Notes under the pieces: generated by a model
Seen by the model: the letters and a program-made list of their open reading frames with translations, nothing else
What the model was told of the DNA's origin: nothing
Databases searched by the model: none
Translations under genes and position numbers: made by a program
Shown: piece after piece, positions 36,888-46,106 of the stretch
Position numbering within the stretch: the first letter of the stretch is position 1
Layout: every line of letters begins with the position of its first letter
DNA from: Pigmentiphaga sp. NML030171
Lineage (GTDB): Bacteria > Pseudomonadota > Gammaproteobacteria > Burkholderiales > Burkholderiaceae_B
Direction: 5' to 3'
DNA: 64,000 bases
NCBI RefSeq assembly: GCF_002188635.1
Contig: NZ_NINX01000038.1
Span: 62,001 to 126,000 of the forward strand

Positions 36888-38867
36888 TCAGAGCGCCTTG
36901 CCCAGCTGCTCCAGGATGGCCGGGTTCTCCAGCGTGGAAACGTCCTGCGTGACCGATTCGCCCTGGGCGACCACGCGCAGCAGGCGGCGCATGATCTTGC
37001 CGGAGCGGGTCTTGGGCAGGTTGTCGCCGAACCGGATTTCCTTGGGCTTGGCGATGGGGCCGATTTCTTTGGCGACCCAGTTGCGCAGCTCCTTGGCGAT
37101 CTCGGCGGCCTCGGCGTCGTCCGGCCGGGAACGCTTCAGCACCACGAAGGCGACCACGGCCTCGCCGGTCAGGTCGTCCGGGCGCCCCACCACGGCGGCC
37201 TCGGCCACCATGGGATGGGCCACCAGCGCCGACTCGACCTCCATGGTTCCCAGGCGGTGGCCCGAGACGTTCAGGACGTCGTCGATGCGGCCCATGATCC
37301 AGAAATAACCGTCGGTGTCGCGGTTGGCGCCGTCGCCGGCCAGGTAGTAGGTGCCGCCCAGTTCCTCGGGGTAGTAGCTCTTCTTGAAGCGCTCGGGATC
37401 GCCCCAGATGGTGCGGATCATGGCCGGCCACGGACGCTTGACCACCAGGAAGCCGCCCTTGCCGAGCTCGACGTCCTCGCCGGTCTCGTCCACGATGGCG
37501 GCCATGATGCCCGGCAGCGGCAGGGTGCAGGATCCGGGCTTCAGGCCGGTGGCTCCCGGCAGAGGCGTGATCATGTGGCCGCCCGTCTCGGTCTGCCACC
37601 AGGTGTCGACCACCGGGCAGCGCTCGCCGCCGACATTGTTGTAGTACCACATCCAGGCTTCCGGATTGATGGGCTCGCCCACCGATCCGATGACGCGCAG
37701 GCTGGACAGGTCGTACTTCTTCGGGTGGTGGTCGGGGCTGGCCTCGGCCGCCTTGATCAGCGAGCGGATGGCGGTGGGCGCGGTATAGAAGATGGAGCAG
37801 CGGTGTTTCTGGATGGTCTCCCAGAAGCGGCCGGCGTTCGGATAGGTGGGCACGCCCTCGAACACGATCTGGGTAGCCCCCACGGCCAGCGGGCCGTAGG
37901 CGATGTAGGTATGGCCGGTGACCCAGCCTACGTCGGCCGTGCACCAGTAGACGTCGGACGGCTTGAGGTCGAAGGTCCACTTCATGGTCAGCGCGGCCCA
38001 CAACAGGTAGCCCGCCGACGAATGCTGGACGCCCTTGGGTTTGCCGGTGGAACCCGAGGTGTAGAGCACGAACAGCGGGTGTTCGGCCTCGACCTGGACC
38101 GGCTCGCACTGGTCGGACTGGCCCTTCTCCACGTCGTGCATCCACAGGTCGCGGCCTTCGGTCCAGGCCACCTTGCCGCCGGTGCGGCGATAGACGACGA
38201 CGTTCTTGACCGCCTCGCAGCCGCCCATGGCGAAGGCTTCTTCCACCGCGGGCTTGAGCGGGATGGTCTTGCCGCCGCGGACCTGCTCGTCGGCGGTGAT
38301 GACCAGCGTCGCGCCCACGTCGACGATGCGCTCCTGCAGGCTCTTGGCCGAGAAGCCGCCGAACACCACGGAGTGGGTGATGCCCAGGCGGGCGCATGCC
38401 TGCATGGCGACCACGGCCTCGATGGACATGGGCATGTAGATGATGGAGCGGTCGCCCTTCTTGTAGCCCAGGGCCTTGATGCCGTTGGCGAAGCGCCCCA
38501 CGCGGGCATGCAGTTCGCGGTAGGTGACCTTGGTGACGGCGCCGTCATCGCTCTCGAAGATGATGGCGACCTTGTCGGCGTTGCCGTTGGCCAGGTTGAC
38601 GTCCAGGCAGTTGTACGAGACGTTCAGCTCGCCGTCGTCGAACCACTTGTAGAAAGGGGCATTGCTCTCGTCCAGCGTCCGCGTGAACGGCTTGCTCCAT
38701 TGCAGGGTTTCACGCGCCAGCCGCGCCCAGAACCCCTCGAAGTCGCGCTCGGCCTCGTCGCACAGGGCCTGGTAGGCGGCCATGCCGGGAACGTTCGCCT
38801 GCTTGACGAACTCCGCCGAGGGTTGGAAAACACGCGTCTCGGTCAGCACTGAATCGATGGTAGACAT
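36888..38867 (-). CDS. acs: Acetyl-CoA synthetase
   Basis: A 659-residue AMP-forming acetate-CoA ligase that activates acetate to acetyl-CoA. It has the AMP-binding P-loop [11 protein letters not shown], the WWQTETGG and [11 protein letters not shown] motifs, and the C-terminal [14 protein letters not shown] with the lysine that is acetylated for control in other bacteria. ATG at 38867 with AAGG just before it; the frame runs further upstream into the repeat. Scavenging of acetate or acetyl units from aromatic and fatty acid breakdown is the likely role. Confidence 0.97.
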   Translation of the reverse strand: MSTIDSVLTETRVFQPSAEFVKQANVPGMAAYQALCDEAERDFEGFWARLARETLQWSKPFTRTLDESNAPFYKWFDDGELNVSYNCLDVNLANGNADKVAIIFESDDGAVTKVTYRELHARVGRFANGIKALGYKKGDRSIIYMPMSIEAVVAMQACARLGITHSVVFGGFSAKSLQERIVDVGATLVITADEQVRGGKTIPLKPAVEEAFAMGGCEAVKNVVVYRRTGGKVAWTEGRDLWMHDVEKGQSDQCEPVQVEAEHPLFVLYTSGSTGKPKGVQHSSAGYLLWAALTMKWTFDLKPSDVYWCTADVGWVTGHTYIAYGPLAVGATQIVFEGVPTYPNAGRFWETIQKHRCSIFYTAPTAIRSLIKAAEASPDHHPKKYDLSSLRVIGSVGEPINPEAWMWYYNNVGGERCPVVDTWWQTETGGHMITPLPGATGLKPGSCTLPLPGIMAAIVDETGEDVELGKGGFLVVKRPWPAMIRTIWGDPERFKKSYYPEELGGTYYLAGDGANRDTDGYFWIMGRIDDVLNVSGHRLGTMEVESALVAHPMVAEAAVVGRPDDLTGEAVVAFVVLKRSRPDDAEAAEIAKELRNWVAKEIGPIAKPKEIRFGDNLPKTRSGKIMRRLLRVVAQGESVTQDVSTLENPAILEQLGKAL

Positions 38868-38961
38868 CGCCTTGCGTCCTTTGATGGAAGTGATAGGGAG
38901 CGGATACCCATAGGTTACCGAAAGCCGGTGGTCCGTACGCGCTGCACTGCAACAAACCCAC

Positions 38962-39040
38962 CCAGGGCACAGCGGATCCGGCTCCGCCGGTCCGCCAGTG
39001 CCGCCCCCTTGAGGGGGCGCGCGAAGCGCGTAGGGGGTGG
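38962..39040. repeat. ~78-bp intergenic repeat, copy 1
   Basis: CCAGGGCACAGCGGATCCGG... to ...CGCGTAGGGGGTGG, with internal hairpins (CCGCCCCCTTGAGGGGGCG; GCGCGCGAAGCGCG). Copy 2 at 41325-41402 is its near-perfect reverse complement. It lies between the acs start and the YqhA-like gene. Confidence 0.88.
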
Positions 39041-39106
39041 TCCTTCCTCTTGGCATACAATTCCCGCCAAACCGTTATTCTGCGCGCCCCAGCCTACCTG
39101 GAAAAC

Positions 39107-39745
39107 ATGTCTTCCCCTCTCATGCCACCGGGGCTTTCCCGGACGGAACCCCTGCGCCCGCTGCCCAAGCTCATCTTCATGAGCCGGTGGCTCCAGTTGC
39201 CGCTCTACCTTGGTCTGATCGTCGCCCAGGGGGTGTACGTCTACCATTTCTGGGTCGAGCTGGTGCACCTGATCGAAGCGGCCTTCGGCAACAAGGAGGC
39301 CATTGCCATGCTGGCCGAGGCCGTGATGCCGGTCGTGCCCGGCGCCGCGCCCGCCGCACCGCCCACCAAGCTGACCGAGACCACCATCATGCTAGTGGTG
39401 CTGGGGCTGATCGACGTGGTGATGATTTCCAACCTGCTCATCATGGTCATCGTGGGCGGCTACGAAACCTTCGTCTCGCGGCTGCACCTGGAAGGCCATC
39501 CCGACCAGCCGGAATGGCTGTCCCACGTCAACGCCTCGGTCCTGAAGGTGAAGCTGGGCACCGCCATCATCGGCATCTCGTCCATCCACCTGCTGAAGAC
39601 CTTCATCAACGCCGCGCACTACGACGCCAAGACCATCCTGGCGCAGGCCGGCATCCACCTGGCCTTCCTGCTGTCCGCAATGGCGATCGCCTATTGCGAC
39701 CGCCTCATGGCTCCCATGCTCAAGCAGGACGCCCACGGACACTGA
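39107..39745 (+). CDS. YqhA/UPF0114 family membrane protein
   Basis: About 212 residues from ATG 39107; an in-frame start at 39050 would add 19 residues that partly overlap the repeat. Four hydrophobic segments (near 30-50, 93-125, 145-170 and 180-200) around a conserved [30 protein letters not shown] stretch match the TIGR00645/YqhA family of inner-membrane proteins of unknown function. It precedes class I fumarase by 67 bp, a pairing that may be functional. Confidence 0.88.
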   Translation: MSSPLMPPGLSRTEPLRPLPKLIFMSRWLQLPLYLGLIVAQGVYVYHFWVELVHLIEAAFGNKEAIAMLAEAVMPVVPGAAPAAPPTKLTETTIMLVVLGLIDVVMISNLLIMVIVGGYETFVSRLHLEGHPDQPEWLSHVNASVLKVKLGTAIIGISSIHLLKTFINAAHYDAKTILAQAGIHLAFLLSAMAIAYCDRLMAPMLKQDAHGH

Positions 39746-39812
39746 CAGCACGACCACAACCTCCTGGCGCGGCGGCATGCCAGCGCCCCACCCTTCTCTT
39801 TTCGGAGCGCCC

Positions 39813-41324
39813 ATGACTACCGTCATCAAGGAAGAAGACCTGATCCAGTCGATCGCCGACGCGATCCAGTTCATCAGCTACTACCACCCGGTCGACTACA
39901 TCCGCCACCTGGCCCGCGCCTACGAGCGCGAGCAGAACCCGGCGGCCAAGGACGCGATCGCCCAGATCCTGACCAACTCGCGCATGTGCGCCGAGGGCAA
40001 GCGCCCCATCTGCCAGGACACGGGCATCGTCAACGTGTTCATGAAGATCGGCATGGACGTGCGCTTCGACACCCGGCGCACTCTGCAGGAACTGTGCGAC
40101 GAGGGCGTGCGCCGCGGCTACCTGAACCCGGACAACAAGCTGCGCGCCTCGGTGCTGGCCGATCCGCAGTTCGAGCGCAAGAACACCCGCGACAACACGC
40201 CCTGTGTGCTGAGCGTGGAGCTGGTTCCCGGCAATACCGTGGACGTGCAGGTCGCGGCCAAGGGCGGCGGCTCCGAGAACAAGACCAAGTTCGTCATGCT
40301 CAACCCCAGCGACTCGCTGGTGGACTGGGTGCTCAAGACCGTGCCCCTGATGGGCGCCGGCTGGTGCCCGCCCGGCATGCTGGGCATCGGCATCGGCGGC
40401 ACGGCCGAGAAGGCCATGCTGATGGCCAAGCAGTCGTTGATGGAAGACATCGACATGTACGAACTGCTCGAGCGCGGCCCCAGCAACAAGCTGGAAGAAC
40501 TGCGCATCGAGCTGTACGAGAAGGTCAACGCGCTGGGCATCGGCGCCCAGGGCCTGGGGGGCCTGACGACCGTGCTGGACGTCAAGATCAGCATGTTCCC
40601 GACCCACGCCGCTTCCAAGCCGGTGGCCATGATCCCCAACTGCGCCGCCACCCGCCATGCGCACTTCGTGCTGGACGGTTCGGGCGCGGCCATCCTGACG
40701 CCGCCGTCGCTGGACGAGTGGCCCGACGTGCACTGGGCGCCGGACTACAACAAGTCCACGCGCGTCAACCTGGACACGCTGACCAAGGAAGAAGTCGCCT
40801 CGTGGCAGCCGGGCCAGACCCTGCTGCTGTCGGGCAAGATGCTGACCGGCCGCGACGCCGCGCACAAGCGCATCCAGGACATGCTGGCCCGCGGTGAAAA
40901 ACTGCCGGTGGACTTCACCAACCGCGTCATCTACTACGTCGGCCCGGTCGATCCGGTGCGCGACGAGGTCGTCGGACCGGCCGGCCCCACCACCGCCACG
41001 CGCATGGACAAGTTCACCGACATGATGCTGGAGCAGACCGGCCTGATCTCGATGATCGGCAAGGCCGAGCGCGGCCCCGTCGCCATCGAGTCCATCCGCA
41101 AGCACAAGTCGGCCTACCTGATGGCGGTCGGCGGCTCGGCCTACCTGGTGTCCAAGGCGATCCGCGGCGCCAAGGTCGTGGGCTTCGAGGACCTGGGCAT
41201 GGAAGCCATCTATGAGTTCGACGTGCAGGACATGCCCGTGACCGTGGCCGTGGATGCCAACGGCACGTCGGTGCATGAAACCGGGCCGAAGACGTGGAAG
41301 GTCAAGATCGCTGAGATGGCTTGA
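39813..41324 (+). CDS. Class I fumarate hydratase (4Fe-4S)
   Basis: A 503-residue oxygen-sensitive fumarase of the homodimeric FumA/FumB type, converting fumarate and malate in the citric-acid cycle. Cluster cysteines include Cys67 in RPICQDTGIVN, with a further one in PNCAATRHAHF; the C-terminal beta domain (about 330-500) has the ...GPTTATRMDKFTDMML signature. ATG at 39813 with CGGAGC ahead. Its stop touches the second copy of the intergenic repeat, which may end transcription. Fumarate is also a product of the gentisate and maleylpyruvate routes in this window. Confidence 0.96.
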   Translation: MTTVIKEEDLIQSIADAIQFISYYHPVDYIRHLARAYEREQNPAAKDAIAQILTNSRMCAEGKRPICQDTGIVNVFMKIGMDVRFDTRRTLQELCDEGVRRGYLNPDNKLRASVLADPQFERKNTRDNTPCVLSVELVPGNTVDVQVAAKGGGSENKTKFVMLNPSDSLVDWVLKTVPLMGAGWCPPGMLGIGIGGTAEKAMLMAKQSLMEDIDMYELLERGPSNKLEELRIELYEKVNALGIGAQGLGGLTTVLDVKISMFPTHAASKPVAMIPNCAATRHAHFVLDGSGAAILTPPSLDEWPDVHWAPDYNKSTRVNLDTLTKEEVASWQPGQTLLLSGKMLTGRDAAHKRIQDMLARGEKLPVDFTNRVIYYVGPVDPVRDEVVGPAGPTTATRMDKFTDMMLEQTGLISMIGKAERGPVAIESIRKHKSAYLMAVGGSAYLVSKAIRGAKVVGFEDLGMEAIYEFDVQDMPVTVAVDANGTSVHETGPKTWKVKIAEMA

Positions 41325-41402
41325 CCCCCCCTACGCGCTTACGCGCGCCCCCCAGGGGGCGGCACTGGCGGACCGGCAAAGCCGGATCCGCTGTGCCCTG
41401 GC
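41325..41402. repeat. ~78-bp intergenic repeat, copy 2 (inverted relative to copy 1)
   Basis: Begins directly after the fumarase stop and is the reverse complement of 38962-39040 apart from a few changes (TTTG for TCCG-type differences, CTGG for TTGA in the loop). Together the two copies bracket the YqhA-like gene and fumarase. Confidence 0.88.
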
Positions 41403-41508
41403 AACTGCGGAGGCAACGGCGAGGCGGATGGAATTGTCCGACCCTATGCCCGCAGGATCGAGATGTTGCCTATGATCGCTCCTCGTTCTACGATCGAGAG
41501 CCGGCATC

Positions 41509-41907
41509 GTGCATGTTGAACTTTTTACCTCGCTGACAGCTGTGGGCGTATCGGAAGAGCGCGCCAAGGCCGTCGTGCTTGCCATGGACTCCGCTATGGA
41601 TGCGAAAATCGACTATGGGCAGGAAGGCATGCGGCGGGACATCGAGAGCCTGCATCGGGATATACAGGCTCTTGATCACAAGATAGATCTCGGCTTGAAC
41701 GCCCTGCGGGGCGAGATGAAATCCATGGAGCAGCGCACGGATGCCTCGCTGGCCGGACTGCGCGGCGAAATGCGCGCCATGGAAAGCCGGCTCGACACCA
41801 AGATCGATTCGGTCGGGCGTGAAATCGGTTACGTCAAGTGGTATGCCGCCTCGGCGGTGCCGGCGACCGCGCTGGTGCTCGGTCTGCTCAACTACCTGAA
41901 GGCGTAA
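41509..41907 (+). CDS. Small coiled-coil protein with C-terminal membrane helix
   Basis: 132 residues from a GTG at 41509. The N-terminal part (LFTSLTAVGVSEERAKAVVLAM) resembles the opening of DUF1640/CCDC90-like proteins. A heptad-rich coiled coil follows (about 30-105, with repeats of LRGEM and MESRLDTKIDSVGREI), and one membrane helix (about 110-130) ends the protein. Function unknown. It overlaps the convergent transporter gene by 20 bp. Confidence 0.8.
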   Translation: MHVELFTSLTAVGVSEERAKAVVLAMDSAMDAKIDYGQEGMRRDIESLHRDIQALDHKIDLGLNALRGEMKSMEQRTDASLAGLRGEMRAMESRLDTKIDSVGREIGYVKWYAASAVPATALVLGLLNYLKA

Positions 41908-43222
41908 GCCCTTCGGCCTCGTGGCCCCGCTTGACGCCGCGGGCCATGTCGACGTGCCGCAGCACCGCCAATCCGATCACGAAGAACAGTCCGGTGGACA
42001 GGATGCCCAGGCGGTGGTTGCCCTGGGTGGCCCAGGTCACGAGGCCGTAGGTCAGCGGGCCGATGATGGACGCGAGCCGGGTGGCGAAGGTCCACAGGGC
42101 GAAGAATTCGGCCAGGCGGGAAGCCGGTGCCAGGGCGCCGGTCATCGCCCGCCCGGCGCTCTGGCTGGATCCCATGCACAGTCCGGCGATGGTGGCGGCT
42201 GCCCAGAAGCCGCCCTGGCTGGTGGCGAAGAAGGCGATCAGCACCATCGCGATCCAGCCCAGCAGCGTGGCGGCCAGGGCCCGTTGGTGGCCGATGCGGT
42301 CCTCGACGAAGCCGAAGGCGAAGGCCCCGGCGGCGGCCGCGATGTTGACCAGGAACACCAGGGTCATGATCTGCGTCTGGCCGAACTTCATGACCTGCTC
42401 GGCATAGACGGCGGCCAGCGTGATGACGACGGCGATGCCGGCCTGGTAGAAGACGCCGCAGATCAGCAGCCGGCGGAAATCGGGGAAGGCACGCGAGTCG
42501 CGCCACGAAGCCGCGAGCTGGCGCATGACCGGCATGAAGCCTGGCCGCCCGCCAGCCGCGCGCGCGGGCCGGGCGCGTTCGCGCAGGAACAGGAAGACCG
42601 GCACGGCGGCGGCGGCGAAGACCGCGGCGGTGACCAGCATGGTCCAGGGTACGAAGTCGGTGGCGGGCCGGCCCGCCGCCTGCGCCGCGATCACGACCGC
42701 CAGCGACAGTCCCAGGGTCAGCATGCCGCCCACGTAGCCGAAGCTCCACCCCCAGCCTGAAACGCGGCCCAGGTACTGGGGCCGGGCGAGCTCGGGCAGG
42801 AAGGCGGCGATGACCGATTCGCCCACGCTGTAGCAGACGTTGGAGATGATGATCGCGGGTACCGCGATCCAGAAGCCGCCCGGCCCGGCAAGCGCCAGGG
42901 CCGCCGTGGCCGCCACGCAGCCCACGGTGCTGGCCGCCAGCAGCCGCTTCTTGGCGGCCTGGGCATCGGCCCAGGCGCCCAGGCCGGGCATGGCCAGCAT
43001 CACGATCAAATAGGACAGCGACAGGGTCGCCGTCCACGCCAGCGTGGCCCAGTGGGCATTGCCCGCCACCACGCCGACGAAATAGGCATTGAAGACGGCC
43101 GTCAGGACGACCGTCGTGTAGCCGGAGTTGGCGAAGTCATAAAGCGCCCAGGCGAAGACCTCGCGCCGGCGGACGCCCGGGTTCAGGGCGCCGCGCATGG
43201 ACGGCCCGGACATGGCGGCCAA
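41888..43222 (-). CDS. MFS transporter of the UMF1 (Vps22/Atg22-like) family
   Basis: A 444-residue inner-membrane protein with 12 helices. FAWALYDFANSGYTTVVLTAVFNAYF is the UMF1 N-terminal signature, followed by GAWADAQAAKKRLL and ...FGFVEDRIGHQRAL loops. It may move amino acids or related solutes; the bacterial members are not well characterised. A start at 43213 is also possible. It begins 14 bp after the end of the HbpS-like gene, so the two may be one unit. Confidence 0.9.
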   Translation of the reverse strand: MAAMSGPSMRGALNPGVRRREVFAWALYDFANSGYTTVVLTAVFNAYFVGVVAGNAHWATLAWTATLSLSYLIVMLAMPGLGAWADAQAAKKRLLAASTVGCVAATAALALAGPGGFWIAVPAIIISNVCYSVGESVIAAFLPELARPQYLGRVSGWGWSFGYVGGMLTLGLSLAVVIAAQAAGRPATDFVPWTMLVTAAVFAAAAVPVFLFLRERARPARAAGGRPGFMPVMRQLAASWRDSRAFPDFRRLLICGVFYQAGIAVVITLAAVYAEQVMKFGQTQIMTLVFLVNIAAAAGAFAFGFVEDRIGHQRALAATLLGWIAMVLIAFFATSQGGFWAAATIAGLCMGSSQSAGRAMTGALAPASRLAEFFALWTFATRLASIIGPLTYGLVTWATQGNHRLGILSTGLFFVIGLAVLRHVDMARGVKRGHEAEGLTPSGS

Positions 43223-43236
43223 CCCGGCTGGCGGAC

Positions 43237-43644
43237 TCAGATTCCGAGCGCCGCGATGCCCGCGCGGGCGATCTGCGCATCTTCGTTGGACTTCACGCCG
43301 GACACGCCCACCGCGGCGATGGTCTCGCCTTCCACCACGACCGGCACGCCGCCTTCCAGCATGCCATGGATGGTGGGCACGGACAGGAACGAGGTGCGGC
43401 CATTGTTGACGACGTCTTCGTAGACCTTGGATTCACGGCGGCCCAGCGCGGCCGTATGGGCCTTGGAGGGGGCGATGTGGGCCGAGATCGCGGGAGCGCC
43501 GTCCAGCCGCAGCAGGCCCAGCAGGTGGCCGCCGTCGTCGACCACGGCGATGGAAACGGCCCACTTGTTGGCGAGCGCCTCGGCTTCGGCGGCGGCCAGG
43601 ATTTTCTTGACGTCGTCGGCGGTCAGGACGTGCTTGGTCTTCAT
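43237..43644 (-). CDS. GlcG/HbpS family (DUF336) heme-binding-type protein
   Basis: A 135-residue protein of the GlcG/HbpS fold (AAEAEALANKWAVSIAVVDDGGHLLGLLRLDGAPAISAHIAPSKAHTAAL; GGVPVVVEGETIAAVGVSG). Members bind heme or act near glycolate and other oxidation genes. No signal peptide, so it is cytoplasmic. Divergent from the NlpC/P60 gene; probably co-transcribed with the MFS gene. Confidence 0.92.
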   Translation of the reverse strand: MKTKHVLTADDVKKILAAAEAEALANKWAVSIAVVDDGGHLLGLLRLDGAPAISAHIAPSKAHTAALGRRESKVYEDVVNNGRTSFLSVPTIHGMLEGGVPVVVEGETIAAVGVSGVKSNEDAQIARAGIAALGI

Positions 43645-43800
43645 GGAGCGGAATCCTCGTTGGGGAAAAACGGGGATTGTAGGGCGTCCCCATGCCGGAT
43701 TTATAGCTTTGCACGCACAAGTGCATTGACCTGGGCGCCGCCAAAGAGGTATCTTAGCGCCACTTTTGTATCATCTTGTGCCCAGCGTCCCCCTATACGA

Positions 43801-44532
43801 ATGAAAAAGGCCCGCATTCCCCTTCGCCTCCCTGCATCCCGGCCACGATTCCCGGCCGGCGGGGCGAAGGTCCGGAAAGCGGGTGGGAAGCTGGCCATGC
43901 TGGTCGGGTCCGCGATACTGGCCGGCTGCGCCACGCAATCGCCGCCCTCCCCGCAGAACGGTCCCTCGGCCGCTGCCGATACGCCCGCCAAGCGCGTGGC
44001 GCGGTACAGTCTGCCCAGCCACCCCGTTCCGTCGTGGAAAGACAGCATCTCCCCCGTGCCGTCCCGCACCGAACCGCTGGATCCGGAAAAGATCCTGTCG
44101 GGCCAATGGCAGGACGACAAGTCCGACGCCACCGTGGGCGGCCAGGCCGAACTGGCGGCCTACGCCCTGAATTACCTGGGGGTGCGTTACCGCCTGGGCG
44201 GCTCGTCGCCCGAGGCCGGCTTCGATTGCAGCGGGCTGGTAGCCTACGTCAGCCGTGAAGTCCTGGGCCTGCAACTGCCGCGCCGGGCCGAGGAAATCAG
44301 CCGGGTGGGCGACCCCATCGACATCGACGACCTGCAACCCGGCGATCTGGTGTTCTACAACACCCTGCGCCGGAAATTCTCGCACGTGGGCATCTACCTG
44401 GGCGACGGCCGCTTCGTGCACTCCCCCTCGTCGGGAGGGGTCGTGCGGGTCGAAAGCATGGACATGGCCTACTGGAAGAAGCGCTTCAACGGCGCCCGCC
44501 GCCTGGCTTCCTCGGAATCAGCTTCACGCTGA
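43801..44532 (+). CDS. NlpC/P60 peptidoglycan endopeptidase lipoprotein
   Basis: A 243-residue lipoprotein with a basic N-terminus, hydrophobic segment and lipobox LAGC (Cys43). The C-terminal NlpC/P60 domain (about 115-240) has the cysteine nucleophile in FDCSGLV (Cys143), His195 (FSHVGIYLG) and His207 (RFVHSPS). It cuts stem peptides in cell-wall growth or turnover. No linked regulator. Ends on top of the convergent DUF2325 gene: its last 47 bp overlap that reading frame's end. Confidence 0.93.
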   Translation: MKKARIPLRLPASRPRFPAGGAKVRKAGGKLAMLVGSAILAGCATQSPPSPQNGPSAAADTPAKRVARYSLPSHPVPSWKDSISPVPSRTEPLDPEKILSGQWQDDKSDATVGGQAELAAYALNYLGVRYRLGGSSPEAGFDCSGLVAYVSREVLGLQLPRRAEEISRVGDPIDIDDLQPGDLVFYNTLRRKFSHVGIYLGDGRFVHSPSSGGVVRVESMDMAYWKKRFNGARRLASSESASR

Positions 44533-44872
44533 CTTCTTCCTGCGCGAGGCGGGCGCACGGCGCGCCCGCCTCGGCGCCGCACAATCCACAGTTCTCGAGC
44601 GCCTGCTGCATCGAACACACCGATCGCCGGCACGCCACCACCTGTATGCCCGCGCGCTGGGCGGCCTGGCGGAAGGCCTTCATCACGTTGTGCCCGAGGA
44701 AATCGGTCAGCAGGATCAGCAACTCCGTGCCCGACGGCAGTTGCAGCGTCTTCTTCTGATGCGCCGGATCCCGCCCGCTGATATGGTGGGTGATGGCGAT
44801 GTTGTGCCCCTTGAGCAGGTCCGGGATGTTGCCTAGCCGGTCTGCCCCGACCACGACTGCGCTGACTGCCAT
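44486..44872 (-). CDS. DUF2325 family protein
   Basis: 128 residues from ATG 44872, which has GGAGAT 6 bp before it; an upstream in-frame ATG at 44905 would add 11 residues. The protein is a single DUF2325 domain (VVVGADRLGNIPDLLK..., ITHHISGRDPAHQKK, LLILTDFLGHN) with a C-terminal run of cysteines (VACRRSVC, NCGLCG, PCARL). Family function is not known. It overlaps the end of the NlpC gene by 47 bp. A Fur-like box 30-48 bp upstream suggests iron control. Confidence 0.85.
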   Translation of the reverse strand: MAVSAVVVGADRLGNIPDLLKGHNIAITHHISGRDPAHQKKTLQLPSGTELLILLTDFLGHNVMKAFRQAAQRAGIQVVACRRSVCSMQQALENCGLCGAEAGAPCARLAQEEVSVKLIPRKPGGGRR

Positions 44873-44901
44873 GACGATCTCCGTGATGTCGATTGCTTTC
44901 G

Positions 44902-44920
44902 CCAAATGATAATCATTCTC
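44902..44920. promoter_or_regulatory. Fur box upstream of DUF2325 gene
   Basis: CCAAATGATAATCATTCTC matches the Fur consensus GATAATGATAATCATTATC at 15 of 19 positions, with the central ATGATAATCATT intact. A weaker similar element is at about 44937-44956. It would block the promoter of the DUF2325 gene under iron-replete conditions. Confidence 0.75.
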
Positions 44921-44999
44921 GTTATAGAGTCAACAAGAATGATATGAATTCTCATTTGATTAAACTGATCGACATCGCTCCGGAGATAGGAAAAGCCTG

Positions 45000-45947
45000 T
45001 CAGCCCTGGTCCGATGGCTTGATCGCATTCTGGACGACTTCCCGCGTCAGGCTGGGCGCCAGCAGTTCGACGAAGGTGTAGACGTAGTCCCGCAGAAAGG
45101 TGCCGGACTTCACGCCTATCCGGCTGGTGTGCATGCCGAACAGGCGCCCCACCGGCAGCCCGACCAGTCCGGTGTCGCGTCGGGGGTCGTAGGCGACCCC
45201 GGCGATGATCCCTATCCCCAGTCCCAGTTCCACGTAGGTCTTGATGACGTCGGCATCGATGGCCTCGAGCACGAAGTCCGGGTGGACATCCTGCGAGCTG
45301 AAGGCCTGGTCGATCGCGCTGCGGCCGGCGAAGGCGCGGTCATAGGTGATGACGGGATATTGCGCGAGCTGCTCCAGCGTCAGTTTCTTGGCCTGGGACG
45401 ACGTCAGCTGGGCCAGGGGATGGTCCGGCGTGACCACCACCACATGCTCCCAGGTATAGCAGGGCAGCGTCACCATGCCGGGAGTCAAGGCCAGCGCCTC
45501 GGTGGCGACCGCCAGGTCGGCCTGCTCGTTCAGCACCATGTCGGCCAACTGGCCCGGACTGCCCTGGATCAGCGACAGATGGACCTTGGGAAACAGCTTG
45601 CGGAAGGCGGGAATCACCTGCGGCAAGGCGTAGCGGGCCTGGGTGTGGGTGCAGGCGATGGTCAGGCCGCCTTCGTCGCGCCGGGCATATTCGTCGCTGA
45701 CCTTCTTGAGGTTGTCGACCTCGCGCATGATGCGGTCGACGATCTGCGAGACGGCCAGGCCGGGCTTGGTCAGGCCCTTGATGCGCTTGCCATGGCGTTC
45801 GAAGATCTTCACGCCGAGTTCGTCTTCCAGTTCGATGATGGCCTTGGACACCCCTGGCTGGGACGTGTAGAGCATCCTCGCGGCTTCCGTCAGGTTGAAG
45901 TCGCGGCGCACGGTTTCCCGGACGAATTTGAATTGCTGCAGGTTCAT
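45000..45947 (-). CDS. cysB: CysB-like LysR regulator of sulfur assimilation
   Basis: A 315-residue LysR protein with the distinctive CysB N-terminus (MNLQQFKFVRETVRRDFNLTEAARMLYTSQPGVSKAIIELEDELGVKIFERHGKRIKGLT) and the GLGIGIIAGVAYDPRRDTGL inducer-domain motif. In relatives it activates cysteine-biosynthesis and sulfonate genes with N-acetylserine as inducer. ATG at 45947, as in CysB. It is downstream of lptF on the same strand, with an AT-rich gap of 159 bp that carries its own promoter. Confidence 0.95.
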   Translation of the reverse strand: MNLQQFKFVRETVRRDFNLTEAARMLYTSQPGVSKAIIELEDELGVKIFERHGKRIKGLTKPGLAVSQIVDRIMREVDNLKKVSDEYARRDEGGLTIACTHTQARYALPQVIPAFRKLFPKVHLSLIQGSPGQLADMVLNEQADLAVATEALALTPGMVTLPCYTWEHVVVVTPDHPLAQLTSSQAKKLTLEQLAQYPVITYDRAFAGRSAIDQAFSSQDVHPDFVLEAIDADVIKTYVELGLGIGIIAGVAYDPRRDTGLVGLPVGRLFGMHTSRIGVKSGTFLRDYVYTFVELLAPSLTREVVQNAIKPSDQG

Positions 45948-46027
45948 GGTGCGATTCACTATGGATCTGCCATCCAACCCGGACGGATGGGCCGTGGCAA
46001 CCCATAGATCATAATGTAATATACAAC

Positions 46028-46057
46028 ATGCTATTTATTATATTTAGTAATTAGCAT
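46028..46057. promoter_or_regulatory. AT-rich promoter/operator region of cysB
   Basis: ATGCTA (46028-46033) and TAGCAT (46052-46057) flank an A/T run in the 159-bp gap before cysB. LysR proteins usually bind such AT-rich dyads at their own promoters. Confidence 0.45.
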
Positions 46058-46106
46058 AGTCGGATTTCGCAGCATGGAAGCCACGGAACCTGCGCAGCCC
46101 CCGCGG

